Below the pieces are notes generated by a model, which did no database searches, had not been told where the DNA came from, and was given only the letters and a program-made list of their open reading frames with translations. The position numbers and the translations under genes were made by a program. From the NCBI GenBank assembly GCA_965242975.1, contig CBDETS010000007.1, forward strand, positions 3,100,001-3,164,000: 64,000 nt of DNA, given 5' to 3'. Positions 9,399 through 18,531 of this stretch are shown here, piece by piece. Position 1 is the first letter of the stretch, and each line of letters begins with the position of its first letter. This DNA comes from JAPPHA01 sp965242975. Its GTDB lineage: Bacteria; Pseudomonadota; Alphaproteobacteria; Rhodobacterales; Rhodobacteraceae.

Positions 9399-10143
9399 GG
9401 CGCTGCGGCCCGGCGGCGGAACCGCGGTCGCAACTCTCCAGGAGCGCGTCGACCTCGTTCGGTGCAAGGGCTTTCGGAAGGCCGGAGAGGCGCCAGTTCG
9501 GAACCCCCGGTATGGCGCCAGCGATATCCGTGGCGATGTCGCCGCGCAGGTAGAGGTGACGGAGAAAGCTTCGCAGGGCGCCGACCACGACCTTCGCCCG
9601 CCCGGGCCTGACCTTTTTGCAGGACCGCCGAATGTACCCATTGACATAATCGAGCGTCAGCGCTCCGAGGTCGAGGGCGTGTGTCGGAAATTGGCCGCCG
9701 AGAAAGTCATGTGCGACCCAGAGGCGATCCTTGACGGTGACTCGGCTCAATCCCTTGTCATCACGCAAGAAACTCTCATACCGGCTCTCGATCATCGCGA
9801 CCGGGGAGGCATTGCTTTCCTGATCGGCCTCTTCGGGAGCGAGATAGTGGATTGCACGCAGCCAATCCAGCAACTGACGCCCCGTAGCCGGCATGCCCGA
9901 GGACCGCGCGCCCCGCTCTCCAAACCACGCATCAATCAGCGCGGCGTCCGTAAGATCGAGTTGCCTCTCCTCAAGCCAAAGGTAGAACGCCTTCACCAGG
10001 CGCAGCTTGGTTCGCCGCGTGCTCGGCGTGTAGCCTTGGCCTGCGAGCCAGGAGTCGAAATCGTCCAGATTCGGCACGAGGGGGCAACATGCCGCCGATG
10101 GTTCCTCACGTTGGGGAATAACCAAAATTGATGTCACTTGCAT
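9399..10143 (-). pseudogene. Tyrosine recombinase, catalytic domain lost
   Basis: The N-terminal SAM-like domain is visible in two parts: LDDFDSWLAGQGYTPSTRRTK and ESRYESFLRDDKGLSRVTVK. The linker to the catalytic domain follows (LRSFLRHLYLRGDIATDIAG, LPKALAPNEVDALLESCDRG). The sequence breaks at RGSAAG, just before the first catalytic Arg, where element E starts. The R-K-H-R-H-Y catalytic residues are all absent. This is the usual layout of recombinases accompanying IS91-like or integron-like elements, but no partner is visible. Confidence 0.7.
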
Positions 10144-10609
10144 TCTCCGTTGCAGTCGTCGGCAGGAGTGCCGACTGGAGCATGCGTATCGCGATTGTTC
10201 CGGAAATTATGCTCGCAAGTGCGGCACAGGCACAGCAATCAGGTGGAATCCGGAATAATCAAGAATCCGGGATAACGGATCTGTGCGGGGGGTGCGCAGC
10301 AATGCGCATTCCTACCGCGACTGCGGGGGAAGGGCTCGGAAACGACCCTTCCTACCCGGCCCCCCCAGCCAGTGCAGCTGTAGACGGAAAAAAGTCCGGG
10401 ATGATAATGCGGGTGCGCAAAAGTGAACGGATGAGCGTTGAGTACAGGCCGCGCAATTGTCGTAACCTCAGAGGAAATCGGATCTCCAGTGATCGGCCTC
10501 CAAACCATCGCCACGGGGTCAGGCATCTTCGGCTTATGAGGAGTTGCTCGCGTGACTGCAGAACAAGCGCGTGCCTTTCTCATTTAGGCGCTCTCCCAAA
10601 CCTTAAACC
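10144..10609. other. Intergenic stretch
   Basis: No coding pattern was seen on either strand. It separates the recombinase remnant from the MazEF-like operon. Confidence 0.35.
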
Positions 10610-10650
10610 TTGCACCGCGCCTCCGGCCCGATTATATTCACGTATAACAT
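10610..10650 (+). promoter_or_regulatory. Promoter and operator-like repeat of the MazEF-like operon
   Basis: TTGCAC (10610-10615) and TATATT (10633-10638) are separated by 17 bp, a good sigma-70-type spacing. TTATA and TATAA flank six bases over the -10 region as a short inverted repeat. This is where an AbrB/MazE-type antitoxin would be expected to autorepress. It is a sequence match only. Confidence 0.45.
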
Positions 10651-10662
10651 TTGGAGACAACC

Positions 10663-10920
10663 ATGCACACCACGAAGCTGCGCAAGGTGGGAGGATCTGT
10701 CATGCTGACTGTGCCTCCGGCCTTTCTCGACCTCCTGAGGCTCGGTGCCGGAGCCGCCGTGGAAATCGGCGTTGAGTACGGTCGTCTGATCGTCCAACCG
10801 AAAGTACGCCCTGTCTACACCCTCGATCAGCTATTGGCGCAGTGCAGCCAGGCCGATACTCCCTCCGCTGAGGATCGTGCCTGGATCGATGCCAAACCGG
10901 TCGGCGAAGAGCTCCTGTAG
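10663..10920 (+). CDS. AbrB/MazE-type antitoxin
   Basis: The 85-residue protein begins MHTTKLRKVGGSVMLTVPPA, the swapped-hairpin AbrB DNA-binding fold (RKVGGSVMLTVPPAFLDLL...VEYGRLIVQPK). A short acidic C-terminal tail should bind the toxin. The start at 10663 is supported by GGAG seven bases upstream. An ATG four codons earlier lies before this site. The stop TAG overlaps the GTG of the toxin gene, so the pair is translationally coupled. It should neutralise the following MazF-like toxin and repress its own promoter. Confidence 0.85.
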   Translation: MHTTKLRKVGGSVMLTVPPAFLDLLRLGAGAAVEIGVEYGRLIVQPKVRPVYTLDQLLAQCSQADTPSAEDRAWIDAKPVGEELL

Positions 10921-11252
10921 TGGAGCGCGGAGATATCTGGCTCGTCACCCTCGATCCTACGGCCGGCCATGAGCAACAAGGCAGGCGACCGGTACTGATC
11001 GTCTCCCCTGCTGCGTTCAACGCAGTCACGAGGACGCCCGTCGTTCTGCCCATCACCACGGGCGGAAGTTTCGCACGCCGACGGGGGTTCGCTGTTCCTC
11101 TGGAGGACGCAGGCACACGGACAACCGGAGCCATCCGTTGCGACCAGCCCCGCGCCCTCGACCTCGGAGCTCGGAATGGCAGGCATCTCGAAACGGTCCC
11201 CGATACCATCATGGATGACGTGCTCGCTCGGCTCGCTACCATCCTCGCATAG
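10920..11252 (+). CDS. MazF/PemK-type toxin
   Basis: The 110-residue protein starts at GTG: ERGDIWLVTLDPTAGHEQQGRRPVLIVSP is the hallmark N-terminus of MazF/PemK/ChpB ribonucleases. VVLPITTGG, GFAVPL and GAIRCDQPRALDL follow the family pattern, including the RxDQ-like motif. MazF toxins cut mRNA at short sequences and halt growth. The gene is full length for the family and overlaps its antitoxin by one base. Confidence 0.9.
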   Translation: MERGDIWLVTLDPTAGHEQQGRRPVLIVSPAAFNAVTRTPVVLPITTGGSFARRRGFAVPLEDAGTRTTGAIRCDQPRALDLGARNGRHLETVPDTIMDDVLARLATILA

Positions 11253-11644
11253 ACACCATGGTTACCAGGAGAACAACGTCCCGCGCATGAGCACCTTTCC
11301 CGTACCGAGCACCGCAGTTTCAATTCTCTCGCACACCGTTCTTTACGCCGAAGTGCAGCGTTCGCCAGAATACAGTTCCGCAGTAGCGCCCTCCAACGTC
11401 AGGAGCGAAACTTTATGCGAGGATAAAGATGGTTCGAAAACTGCTTGTTAACACGCGCGCTCGGCGGGACCTTGGCGGAGCCCACCTGCTGTAGCCGGAC
11501 AACATGGGGAGTCGTTCACCTCAGGGTTCAGCCAGTTCGTTCCGAAACTTGTCCTCAGCACCCGGAACCGCTCCCAAGCTTTTTTCGCCAATCCCAACCG
11601 AAGCTTTTCTCCGCCGCACCGGTACATGGCCAGATCGTTGCATC
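11253..11644. other. Intergenic stretch
   Basis: No gene was recognised. It separates the toxin operon from a convergent minus-strand gene. No clear terminator hairpin with a T-run was found. Confidence 0.3.
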
Positions 11645-12478
11645 TCAATGGTCATACGTCTCCGCGATTCTCTTGCCCTCAACCTGTTCGGGTTCCAGTG
11701 CCTGTAGCCGGCAATTTTTCCATGCGTCGTTGATGTACCCGCAGAACCGCCGGTTTCCCTCCTGCACACATTCGGGCCAGGGACAAACCTCTTTTCCCTC
11801 TGAATCCGTCCTGATGGGGGTGCACAGCACGTCTCCCCCTGGTCCTCCAAACATCCTTACCCAGTACGAAACGTTGGGATGGTGATACAGGAAGACCTTG
11901 TGCTCCGACAGGAGACCCATGATCCAATCAAGCCATTTGGGCACGGTCTCCTTGTAGTATCTGAGATCAAACGCGGTCCCCAGGGGATTCTCCGCATGGA
12001 TTATCTTGTTCAATTTGTCGTACACGGTGACCAGTCTGTCGTCCGTCAGAAAATCTCCTGCTTCCTCCTTGGGCTCGGGATAGTATCTCGCGTGTATTCC
12101 TCTCAGGTCTTTCATGATCTTCTTGGTGTTCCAGTCCTTCCGGAGTTCATCCTGGGATTTTCGCCAGGCATCCTTGTTGGAAACCAGCGAGGCAAAAGTG
12201 ATCAATTCCGGGACCATGCGGAGTTGAAGGCAAGCTGACTCCACCCGCGTCTGGTTAATGATTTCGGGCATCCCCATGAGCCGTTGGATCGCATCGACCT
12301 TGAGCTTTATGTCCTCCATGAGTTCGGAGTACTGCTGAATGTCGAGTTCCCCGGCCTGTTTCATCTGCCACCCGCAGTTTGTGCAGACAATTTCCAGATA
12401 ATCACCCGTGACGATCGCCGGGTAATTGGGTAGCGTCGGTTTAATCCGGGAAACTACACAGGCACTGCCTGCCTGCAT
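11645..12478 (-). CDS. Conserved-looking hypothetical protein, 277 aa
   Basis: The product has a Cys pair near the N-terminus (IVCTNCGWQM), long amphipathic helices (YSELMEDIKLKVDAIQRLMG), an RYYPEPKEE motif, and CPWPEC and RRFCGYINDAWKNC segments near the end. The paired cysteines suggest metal-stabilised parts. No family is recognised. The base composition is less GC-rich than its neighbours, pointing to recent acquisition. The N-terminal start is uncertain, because the first residues (MQAGSACVV) have no good ribosome site. The gene is isolated between a toxin operon and the lipoprotein family. Confidence 0.6.
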   Translation of the reverse strand: MQAGSACVVSRIKPTLPNYPAIVTGDYLEIVCTNCGWQMKQAGELDIQQYSELMEDIKLKVDAIQRLMGMPEIINQTRVESACLQLRMVPELITFASLVSNKDAWRKSQDELRKDWNTKKIMKDLRGIHARYYPEPKEEAGDFLTDDRLVTVYDKLNKIIHAENPLGTAFDLRYYKETVPKWLDWIMGLLSEHKVFLYHHPNVSYWVRMFGGPGGDVLCTPIRTDSEGKEVCPWPECVQEGNRRFCGYINDAWKNCRLQALEPEQVEGKRIAETYDH

Positions 12479-12926
12479 ACGGCGAATTGCGGCTCAACAT
12501 TATGCGCATGGCCCGGCCCGAACCGGGAACGGCCCGCTGACCCCGCCCGCCTCAACGCCTTCGCACCGGCTGTGATTTTTGCCAACCTTCACAAGGGCGT
12601 CGGTGTCATCGACACCGTGCGAAGGGCCGCGCTCGACCGGGAGGATGCCATCCGGGTGGTCTGCGAACCGTGACGGGCGATCGGAGACCTGACCCTCCTC
12701 AACTTCTGCTGACTTCGGCAAACCTTACGCCGGCGCCGCAAACGGACGCAGGGTCCCCGGTACAGTCTCGTGGCTGCCGGTCTCAACAAGCGCGAGCGCG
12801 GTTGACAGCCGGGTCGGCGAAGACGTGCGGACGCTCCTGCACCTTGGCCGCCGCGTCTGCGCCGACCAGCAGCATGTGGAGCGCGAGCATGGTGGGGAGG
12901 CGCATCGAGCGGTCCCGCCGGCACCG
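12479..12926. other. Stretch without a recognised gene
   Basis: A plus-strand piece around 12540-12670 reads coherently (FANLHKGVGVIDTVRRAA) but has no start and soon hits stops, so it may be a relic. Nothing firm can be called. Confidence 0.3.
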
Positions 12927-13814
12927 CTACTCCTTCTTCGCGGCGAAGGTGCCGTGCACGAGATAAGTTTTGGAGCCGCCGACGGTGCGAACATTCCTGA
13001 ACCACCCCGCGACGCCGGTCGGAACACTGCCGGACGGCCCGTAGAATTGCCCTCCCCAAACTTTGAAGCCGTCGCGGTCCCCCTGGTCGTAAAAGCTTGG
13101 GCCCGTGGCGCTCGCTGTCGCGAATCCATCTGTGCCGCTTGGGGGGAGTAATTCGATCGATCCGTTGGAGTTTATAATTTCGAAGGCGCCCAGGTGCAAC
13201 TGAATCTGGGGTGCGTCGGTGTTTAAGCCGAAATTCACGCGCACTCTGGCAACCACCGCATTGAAACGCCCGATGACCTCATTCGCGCCGCTCGTTGCAC
13301 TTTCCTCCTGCACGACGCCTGTGGCGACGCCGTTGTAATCCACGGACCCCGTCTGCTCCCGCACATTGCCGGTATAGGGCGTCTTTCCGTAGTAGAACGG
13401 CTTGTAATCCTCCATGCCGTCGAGAGACAACCTGCTCCAGTACCCGAAGAGTAGGTAGTCATTATCGGTGGCCGAAGCGATTGTCCCGACCGCGCGGAAG
13501 CGTTCGGTCGCCATGGCCTCAGGGGCATTCAGTTTTGTTACCGCCTCCCAACCGGTCGGCTCAGCCTCGGGAACGCCCGGATTGTCGGTCCACTCCGTAT
13601 CGCCCTTTGAGATCGTGATCACCGGGGAACCGCCGCTATACTCTATGGCGGCCGTCACCCCTCCGGCGGTCAGGCTCGGACCCAATGCGCCTGTTCCGCC
13701 ACCGCCACCGCCACCGCCGCAGGCGGACAGGCCCAGCGTGGCGATCGCTGCCGCCGCAAGCATCCGCAGTCTGAGCGATGCCGGAAAAAGCCAACGAAAC
13801 ATCGTACGATCCAT
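12927..13814 (-). CDS. TbpB-barrel-like lipoprotein, paralog A
   Basis: The 295-residue precursor begins MDRTMFRWLFPASLRLRMLA. A lipobox LSAC is followed by eight glycines. The mature part has the family landmarks FGYWSR, PFYYGKTPYTGNV, GVATGVVQ and GRFNAVVARVRVNFG, and the end motif GGQFYGPSGSVPTGVAGWF then LVHGTFAAKKE. The final FYGP...GxF...HGTFxAKK pattern is that of TbpB/factor-H-binding-type eight-stranded barrels (PF01298-like), which are lipidated surface proteins binding host iron proteins or other ligands. The start at the second of two ATGs matches the other copies (ATGGATCG after AGAAG/AGGAG). A is the most diverged copy. The ligand is unknown. Confidence 0.7.
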   Translation of the reverse strand: MDRTMFRWLFPASLRLRMLAAAAIATLGLSACGGGGGGGGTGALGPSLTAGGVTAAIEYSGGSPVITISKGDTEWTDNPGVPEAEPTGWEAVTKLNAPEAMATERFRAVGTIASATDNDYLLFGYWSRLSLDGMEDYKPFYYGKTPYTGNVREQTGSVDYNGVATGVVQEESATSGANEVIGRFNAVVARVRVNFGLNTDAPQIQLHLGAFEIINSNGSIELLPPSGTDGFATASATGPSFYDQGDRDGFKVWGGQFYGPSGSVPTGVAGWFRNVRTVGGSKTYLVHGTFAAKKE

Positions 13815-14159
13815 CATTGTCGTTCTTCTGCCAGTCTTGTCCAGGTCCATACCGCCGGGTCGGGCCTCGTCCGGTTCCGTTCCCGGTTACCGTCGTAAAG
13901 GTCCAATTCCCGCGGTAGCGCCCGACGCTCCTGCGGCTTCTTCAGGCAGGGCACCTCCCACTCTCGTTAATCGGAGGAGGAACCGACTGTCGCTCATCGC
14001 CTCTACACCTACCCGTGAGAGTCGCTACTCATCACACCGGAATCGCCCGATGTCCAACATGACGTGCAGCCAGCCAACTCAAGGCCCGCACCGCAACACG
14101 CGTCCTTTTGAGGGCCTAACGAAGCTCCAGGTGTCCTGTAAATCCTGCCATCTGGGAGG
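13815..14159 (-). promoter_or_regulatory. Conserved upstream region of lipoprotein A
   Basis: Read on the minus strand it has the upstream motif CTCCCAGATGGCAGGATTTA (14138-14159). Then come GGTTCCTCCTCCGAT, GAGAGTGGGAGG, GCCTGCCTGAAGAAGCCGC and CCTTTACGACGGTAACCGGG, ending in AGAAGAACGACA before the ATG. The same blocks in the same order precede the other copies. It probably holds the promoter and an untranslated leader. The regulator is unknown. Confidence 0.5.
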
Positions 14160-14209
14160 CACCGGAAGCCCGCCGGGCGCGCCGATGAAGGTCACGCCCG
14201 GGGCGAAAA

Positions 14210-14329
14210 GAACACCTCAAGCTGATGTTTGCGGCAATGACCCGGGCTTCGGAGCTGATCGGCCGGGATGTGATTTTCAAGGGTGTTCTTACTGCCGATT
14301 TTACGAACCACTTCACATTCTCGATTTGA
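14210..14329 (+). pseudogene. Possible IS256-type transposase C-terminal scrap
   Basis: A 39-codon plus-strand frame reads EHLKLMFAAMTRASELIGRD. The LKLMFAAMTRASE part resembles the C-terminal helix of Mutator/IS256 transposases, but the tail does not. The fragment is too short for certainty. Confidence 0.25.
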
Positions 14330-14916
14330 AACTTTTTTGCGCTGGATTGGACAAGTCTGAGCGTGATCTTTGCGAAGCCCTATGTTGGAATTCCTTCCAC
14401 CATGGCAACAATTCGCCGAGGCGGACAGTGAAGGGGTAATGCCCTTCACGAGTGGCGTCCAAACTCGCGGTTTCCTGGTGGACGGGTTCGAACAACCAGC
14501 CTTCATGACTGGCAGTCTGAGCAAGAGCGCGTGCTTCAAGAAAACTCTGTTGGTTGGCCCTTGCCAACGCCCTCTCAAGCAATCGTGTGGGGACAACCAG
14601 GACTTGGCCGGCGGTCTTCGGGCCGCACGTCCAGTTTGCGTTCCGCCATCTGCCTTTCGGCTTCGGTAAAGAACCGGTCGATGCAGGCTTGGCCCATGAC
14701 CCCCCAATTGTCCATTGCGAAGACGGCGCTGAACACATTCGGGTGAAGCGCATGACCTGTCATGCCTTTGAGGGTGTCAGCAAAGAAGGTCCAGATTTGG
14801 CGAATTCCCTTGCCTATATCCTCGACGCCGTCACTTCGCGATGGTCCTCTCCCGAACATCGCTCCATGTGACATGCGCCGTGCATTGCATTCAAAGACAC
14901 ATTGCAGCAGATCTCC
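14330..14916. other. Stretch without a recognised gene
   Basis: A minus-strand segment (about 14575-14770) reads coherently as LHPNVFSAVFAMDNWGVMGQ and continues in a second frame, so it may be a frameshifted relic. I could not assign a family. Confidence 0.25.
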
Positions 14917-14944
14917 GCCCCTATGCCGATATCGGCATAGGGGC
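14917..14944. repeat. Perfect 28-bp palindrome
   Basis: The right arm ATCGGCATAGGGGC follows the reverse-complement left arm GCCCCTATGCCGAT with no spacer, 14 bp per arm. It lies 14 bp upstream of the truncated transposase at 14959 and contains an in-frame stop for it. It could be two abutted IS ends or a cruciform target. Confidence 0.9.
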
Positions 14945-14958
14945 AGAAAACGGCAACC

Positions 14959-15612
14959 GTGGAGAAACCGAAGCGCAGGCGCGGTCGTCCCCGCAAGGGT
15001 GAGGAAGTCGAGAAGGAACCCGGGCGTCTCGAACGTCAGTCGAATGGCATGAGCCTCGAGGAGATGCTCGATGACCTGCCGAAGGAGTGTGACCATGGGG
15101 CCAAGAGGAACGCAAAAGGCTTCCTGGTCAGTTGGAGAGGTTACAAGCTGCACCTCGACACGGCCGATTGCGGCGTGCCGGTGAGTGCCATCCTGACCTC
15201 GGCATCGGTCCATGACAGCCAGGTGGCGATCCCCCTTGCGACGATGAGCGCCGGACGCGTGACCAATCTCTATGACCTCATGGACGCGGCCTATGACGCG
15301 ACAGAGATCCACGAGATGAGCGAACGCCTTGGCCACGTCCCGGTCATCGACATCAACCCGCGTCGTGACACGGAACTCAAGCAGGAACTGAAACGCGAGG
15401 CCCGGGCACTGCGCGTGTGCGGCCTTGTCATGCCTGAGAGAGTTCGCTACCGGATCCGTTCCGGGGTCGAGCGGAGCAATGCCCGTCTCAAGGACGAGTT
15501 CGGCGCCCGCCATGTGCGTGTCCGGGGACACGCGAAAGTTTGTTGCCACTTGATGTTCGGGGGGCTTGCGCTGACGGTTGACCAGTTGATGCGCCTCGCT
15601 ATGCCTTCCTGA
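14959..15612 (+). pseudogene. IS4/IS1182-like transposase, N-terminally truncated
   Basis: The 217-residue frame starts at GTG with MEKPKRRRGRPRKGEEVEKE, the internal linker of this transposase group, not a true N-terminus. The later DDE part is present: GFLVSWRGYKLHLDTADCGV (first strand after the missing Asp), LTSASVHDSQ, YDLMDAAYDA, and SGVERSNARLKDEFGARHV with the catalytic Glu. About half of the protein is missing, and an in-frame stop lies just upstream at 14938-14940. Confidence 0.75.
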
Positions 15613-15852
15613 CGCGCCTCCCCGTCCTTCGGGACGGTTCCGGCGTCCTCGATCTCCTCTGGAAACGCCCTGAAAAAGCCGGCGAGCGGCGAAGCTCGGC
15701 CGGTGCCCGGGTTTGTCCGTCTTTTGTTCATGAAAATCTCGCGGGGACGCTGAAAATCCGGGAATCATGAGTGCCCGGGGCGCGCTTTTGACCGCGCTGG
15801 AAATCCGGCCCTGTTCATCAGCCGTTCAACTCAATAATTTTGCAAGAAGATC
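15613..15852. other. Short intergenic stretch before the direct repeat
   Basis: Nothing was recognised. The right end of the truncated IS should be near 15620, but no inverted repeat could be paired because the left end is lost. Confidence 0.3.
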
Positions 15853-15884
15853 TTTCAAGAAAAGTTTCAGCTGGTGATTCAGGT

Positions 15885-15952
15885 CGTCAAATCAAAACAC
15901 TACCAGCCGAAAAGAGATCATTGAAGATCCAGGTCAATCCGAATGCCATTGG
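15885..15952 (+). repeat. Element E, copy 2
   Basis: It begins CGTCAAATCAAAACACTACC and ends GAATGCCATTGG, and is nearly identical to the copy at 18447 and diverged from the one at 9330. It lies about 18 bp before the lipoprotein upstream motif. Confidence 0.75.
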
Positions 15953-15969
15953 TCGACGGGACTCCGATA

Positions 15970-16303
15970 CCTCCCAAATGGCAGGATTTACAGGGCCTTT
16001 ACGCTCAAATTAGAGTTTGATCTGAGACGTTGCCGAGGACCTTGAACCGGTCGGCGGTGCGTCATGTAGGACATCCGGCGATACTGGTGTGATGAGCAGT
16101 ATTTTTCGCCGGAAGAGGCGATGAACGGCAGTTCGGTGTTCGGTTCCTCCTCCGATGGAGGAGAGTGGGAGGCGGCCTGCCTGATGAAGCCGCACAAGCG
16201 TGGCGTACGGCCGTGAGTTTCGGACCCTTGCGACGTTTACCGGGAACGGCCCCCGACAACGCCCGGCAGGAGAACGACAACGCCAAACAGGAGAACGACG
16301 ACT
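15970..16303 (+). promoter_or_regulatory. Conserved upstream region and leader of lipoprotein B
   Basis: The motif CTCCCAAATGGCAGGATTTA is at 15971-15990. A perfect hairpin CTCCTCC-GAT-GGAGGAG is at 16147-16163, followed by AGTGGGAGGCGGCCTGCCTG. The ribosome-site segment is duplicated: AGGAGAACGACAA occurs twice before the ATG, and this happens only in this copy. It probably carries the promoter and an RNA leader. Confidence 0.55.
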
Positions 16304-17191
16304 ATGGATCGATCGGCATTTCACCGGCGTATTCCGGCATCGCACAAACTACGGATCCTTGCTGCGGCATCATTCGCCGCGCTAGCCTTGTCCGCCTGCG
16401 GCGGCGGCGGTGGCGGCGGCGAAACGAGCACATTAGGCCTGAGCCCGAGCGCGGGGGGGGTGACGGCCGCCATAGCTTGGGACACCCAACCCGTAATTAA
16501 AGTCTCAAAGGGCGGCACGGAGTGGACCCACGCGTCGGACACGGCGCAGCAACCACCGAGCTCCGATTGGGTTGCGGTGACACTTCTGAATGACCCAGAG
16601 GCTACGGCGACCGAACTTTTCCGGGCGGTCGCGTACAAGAGAACGGAAACCGATGAGGACTACCTCCTCTACGGGTACTGGAGCAGGCTTCCCCTTGCTG
16701 CACTGAACGACTACCAGCCGTTCTACTACGGGGAGACGCCCTACACCGGCAATGTGGTGGAGCGGACAGGAGAAGTGACCTACGCGGGCGGCGCCACGGG
16801 CGTCTATCAGTTCAAGCCATCAACAGGCTCGACTACGGCCGACGGGCATTTCACAGCGAATGTCGATATTATCGTGGCTTTCGGCATGAATACCGACGAG
16901 GCTGAGCTGCGGTTCGCCATGAGCGCCATTGAGACGGTGACCTCCGCCGGAGCGACGGGCCCCGGATTAAATGACGTTGCTTACGGTACTCTGAGAGCCT
17001 CCGCTTCGGGCCGCAGCTTCACCGGAGACGGGACCAATGCCGGCGCCAAGTGGGGAGGACAGTTCTACGGACCGTCCGACGCAGATCCGACCGGCATCGC
17101 GGGGTGGTTCAAGACATTACGCGTCGGCATCACCGGCGATCCGTCGGCCATTGCGCTTCTGCACGGCACCTTCGGCGCGAGGCGGCCGTAG
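16304..17191 (+). CDS. TbpB-barrel-like lipoprotein, paralog B
   Basis: The 295-residue precursor begins MDRSAFHRRIPASHKLRILA, with lipobox LSAC followed by seven glycines and ETSTLG. It has the family landmarks YGYWSRLPLAALNDYQPFYY, GGATGVYQF, GHFTANVDIIVAFGMNTDEA and GGQFYGPSDADPTGIAGWF, and ends LLHGTFGARRP. The ATG follows a doubled AGGAGAACGAC ribosome site. The product should be exported, lipidated and possibly surface exposed. It is most similar to paralog C, with which it shares a 1.6-kb duplication, while the central segment (residues about 60-90) differs most. Confidence 0.7.
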   Translation: MDRSAFHRRIPASHKLRILAAASFAALALSACGGGGGGGETSTLGLSPSAGGVTAAIAWDTQPVIKVSKGGTEWTHASDTAQQPPSSDWVAVTLLNDPEATATELFRAVAYKRTETDEDYLLYGYWSRLPLAALNDYQPFYYGETPYTGNVVERTGEVTYAGGATGVYQFKPSTGSTTADGHFTANVDIIVAFGMNTDEAELRFAMSAIETVTSAGATGPGLNDVAYGTLRASASGRSFTGDGTNAGAKWGGQFYGPSDADPTGIAGWFKTLRVGITGDPSAIALLHGTFGARRP

Positions 17192-18117
17192 CGGCAGCTG
17201 CGGGACCGCCCGAGGTACCGGGCCAGCCGGCGATGCGCGTATACTGCTGCCCGTGCCGGCACCGGAGGAGCCCGCAATTCGGCATCGCCCTCATCCCGGA
17301 CAGCAACGCCAACTCCGCCTCCGACGACGACACGACCCGCATCTCCGAATTCGGGCAGTCGCTTCCCTTTCGCTTCGGCGTGGACGCCTAATGGCGTTGA
17401 CTTAAGGAATCGGTGCTGTTGACTCGTCAGGGCGTGGAATGTCCTGTACCGGAAGGCTGGTTTCATGTTGGCGTTGCTGGCTCAGCTTGCGGTGGCGGCA
17501 AGCACGCCTGAGGGGTTTACACTGGCTTGCACGCGGCCGGAGGCCGCCTGCAGCGTCTCGATTTTCTCCACGTTCTCGGCAGGCATCATGCCTGGCGGAA
17601 ACACTCCGGGGCGCGGACCCCACGGCGAATGGACAGTTTAGGAACGGGCTCCAGGGCCACAAAAAATAGACGTCCTGTTCTGCCGCCACCCATTCCATGG
17701 GCCACGAGATACTCCAGTCCCGGCAACGGCGCCACCACACGACATCGCCCGGAAACCGTCAGTCACATGCGAGTTTCATGCTCCGGGGTAAGTGAACGCA
17801 GAAAATCATGATCGTTTAGGAATGTTACTATCGGCCGAACTGGCGTCGAAGGTCAAGCGAGCGCCAAAAAGCAGTTTTACGTCCCGTCGATAGAGACGGC
17901 GTTCAAATGACGTCGGAATCGCGTTCAAGTACCGTCGGAATCTGCACTTGAATTTGCACGTGCACGTGTCGTGTGCCCTGAACAACCGCTTTCGCGCGTT
18001 TCATTGTCTTCTTTCGACCCATTGAGACGTTTCCATCCCTCTCTCTCGTCTAGTGACATTCAGACGTGGACGTGCCGGTGATGTCTACAACTGGCGACAC
18101 TACAAGGGAGAATTCCC
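17192..18117. other. Stretch between the two R1 repeats
   Basis: 17192-17499 is the conserved downstream part of R1. It ends in the last codons of a transposase-like C-terminus on the minus strand (ESTAPIP then stop, near 17402). 17500-18117 has no recognised gene. The end of it, AAGGGAG before the ATG at 18118, is the ribosome site of a recombinase remnant. Confidence 0.4.
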
Positions 18118-18414
18118 ATGACAACCGTGACACATCTGCGCAAGCGAATGGTGGACACCACGACCATCCGCGGCCTGGCAGGGAACACGAAGTGTTTGTG
18201 TCTCAATTCGGACTCCGGGCTCGCGTGTTACGACAGGCTCAGCCCGGAGAAGATCTTCGTTCAAGAGGTTCAGAACTATCTGTTCCACCTTCACGAGAAG
18301 CGCGGACTGTCTTGGGCTGAACTGCCACCGTGCGCGGCACGGGATCTGAATCCTGTACCGCGTCACGTTCGGTCTGCCCGAACTGCACTTCTACGTGGAA
18401 AATTGCGTGCAACA
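18118..18414 (+). pseudogene. Tyrosine recombinase N-terminus, frameshifted and truncated
   Basis: It begins MTTVTHLRKRMVDTTTIRGL and continues through GLACYDRLSPEKIFVQEVQN and HEKRGLSW, the SAM-like N-domain of the XerC-like recombinases that often accompany IS91-type elements. After a frame change the expected LYRVTFGLPELHFYV is found in another frame. The reading ends where repeat R1 starts at 18415, and the catalytic domain is absent. The ribosome site AAGGGAG is intact. Confidence 0.65.
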
Positions 18415-18446
18415 CTTCAAGAAAGGTTTCACCAGGTGATTCAGGT

Positions 18447-18514
18447 CGTCAAATCAAAACATTACCAGCCGAAAAGAGATCATTGAAGATCCAGGTCAAT
18501 CCGAATGCCCTTGG
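18447..18514 (+). repeat. Element E, copy 3
   Basis: It begins CGTCAAATCAAAACATTACC and ends GAATGCCCTTGG. It lies at the edge between the truncated recombinase and the leader of lipoprotein C. Confidence 0.75.
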
Positions 18515-18531
18515 TCGGCGGGACTCCGATA

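Larger units (their letters stand above)
15853..17499 (+). repeat. 1.6-kb direct repeat R1, copy 1
   Basis: It contains element E, the leader, lipoprotein B and about 300 bp downstream. The same order and nearly the same sequence recur at 18415-20045. The downstream part ends with GGCTCAGCTTGCGGTGGCGG in both copies. The two copies are 0.9 kb apart. Confidence 0.85.

Noticed and set aside
14575..15768. Minus-strand open frame of 397 codons
   Set aside because: Most of it is antisense to the transposase fragment. Only a short coherent part (about 14575-14770) might be a relic.
16147..16163. Leader hairpin as a rho-independent terminator
   Set aside because: There is no T-run, and it is upstream of the gene and conserved in the lipoprotein leaders, so a leader or regulatory role is more likely.
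16130..16303. Glycine or cobalamin riboswitch in the lipoprotein leader
   Set aside because: GAGAGTGGGAGG and CCTGCCTGA recall parts of those consensus sequences, but the remaining conserved blocks are missing or out of order.
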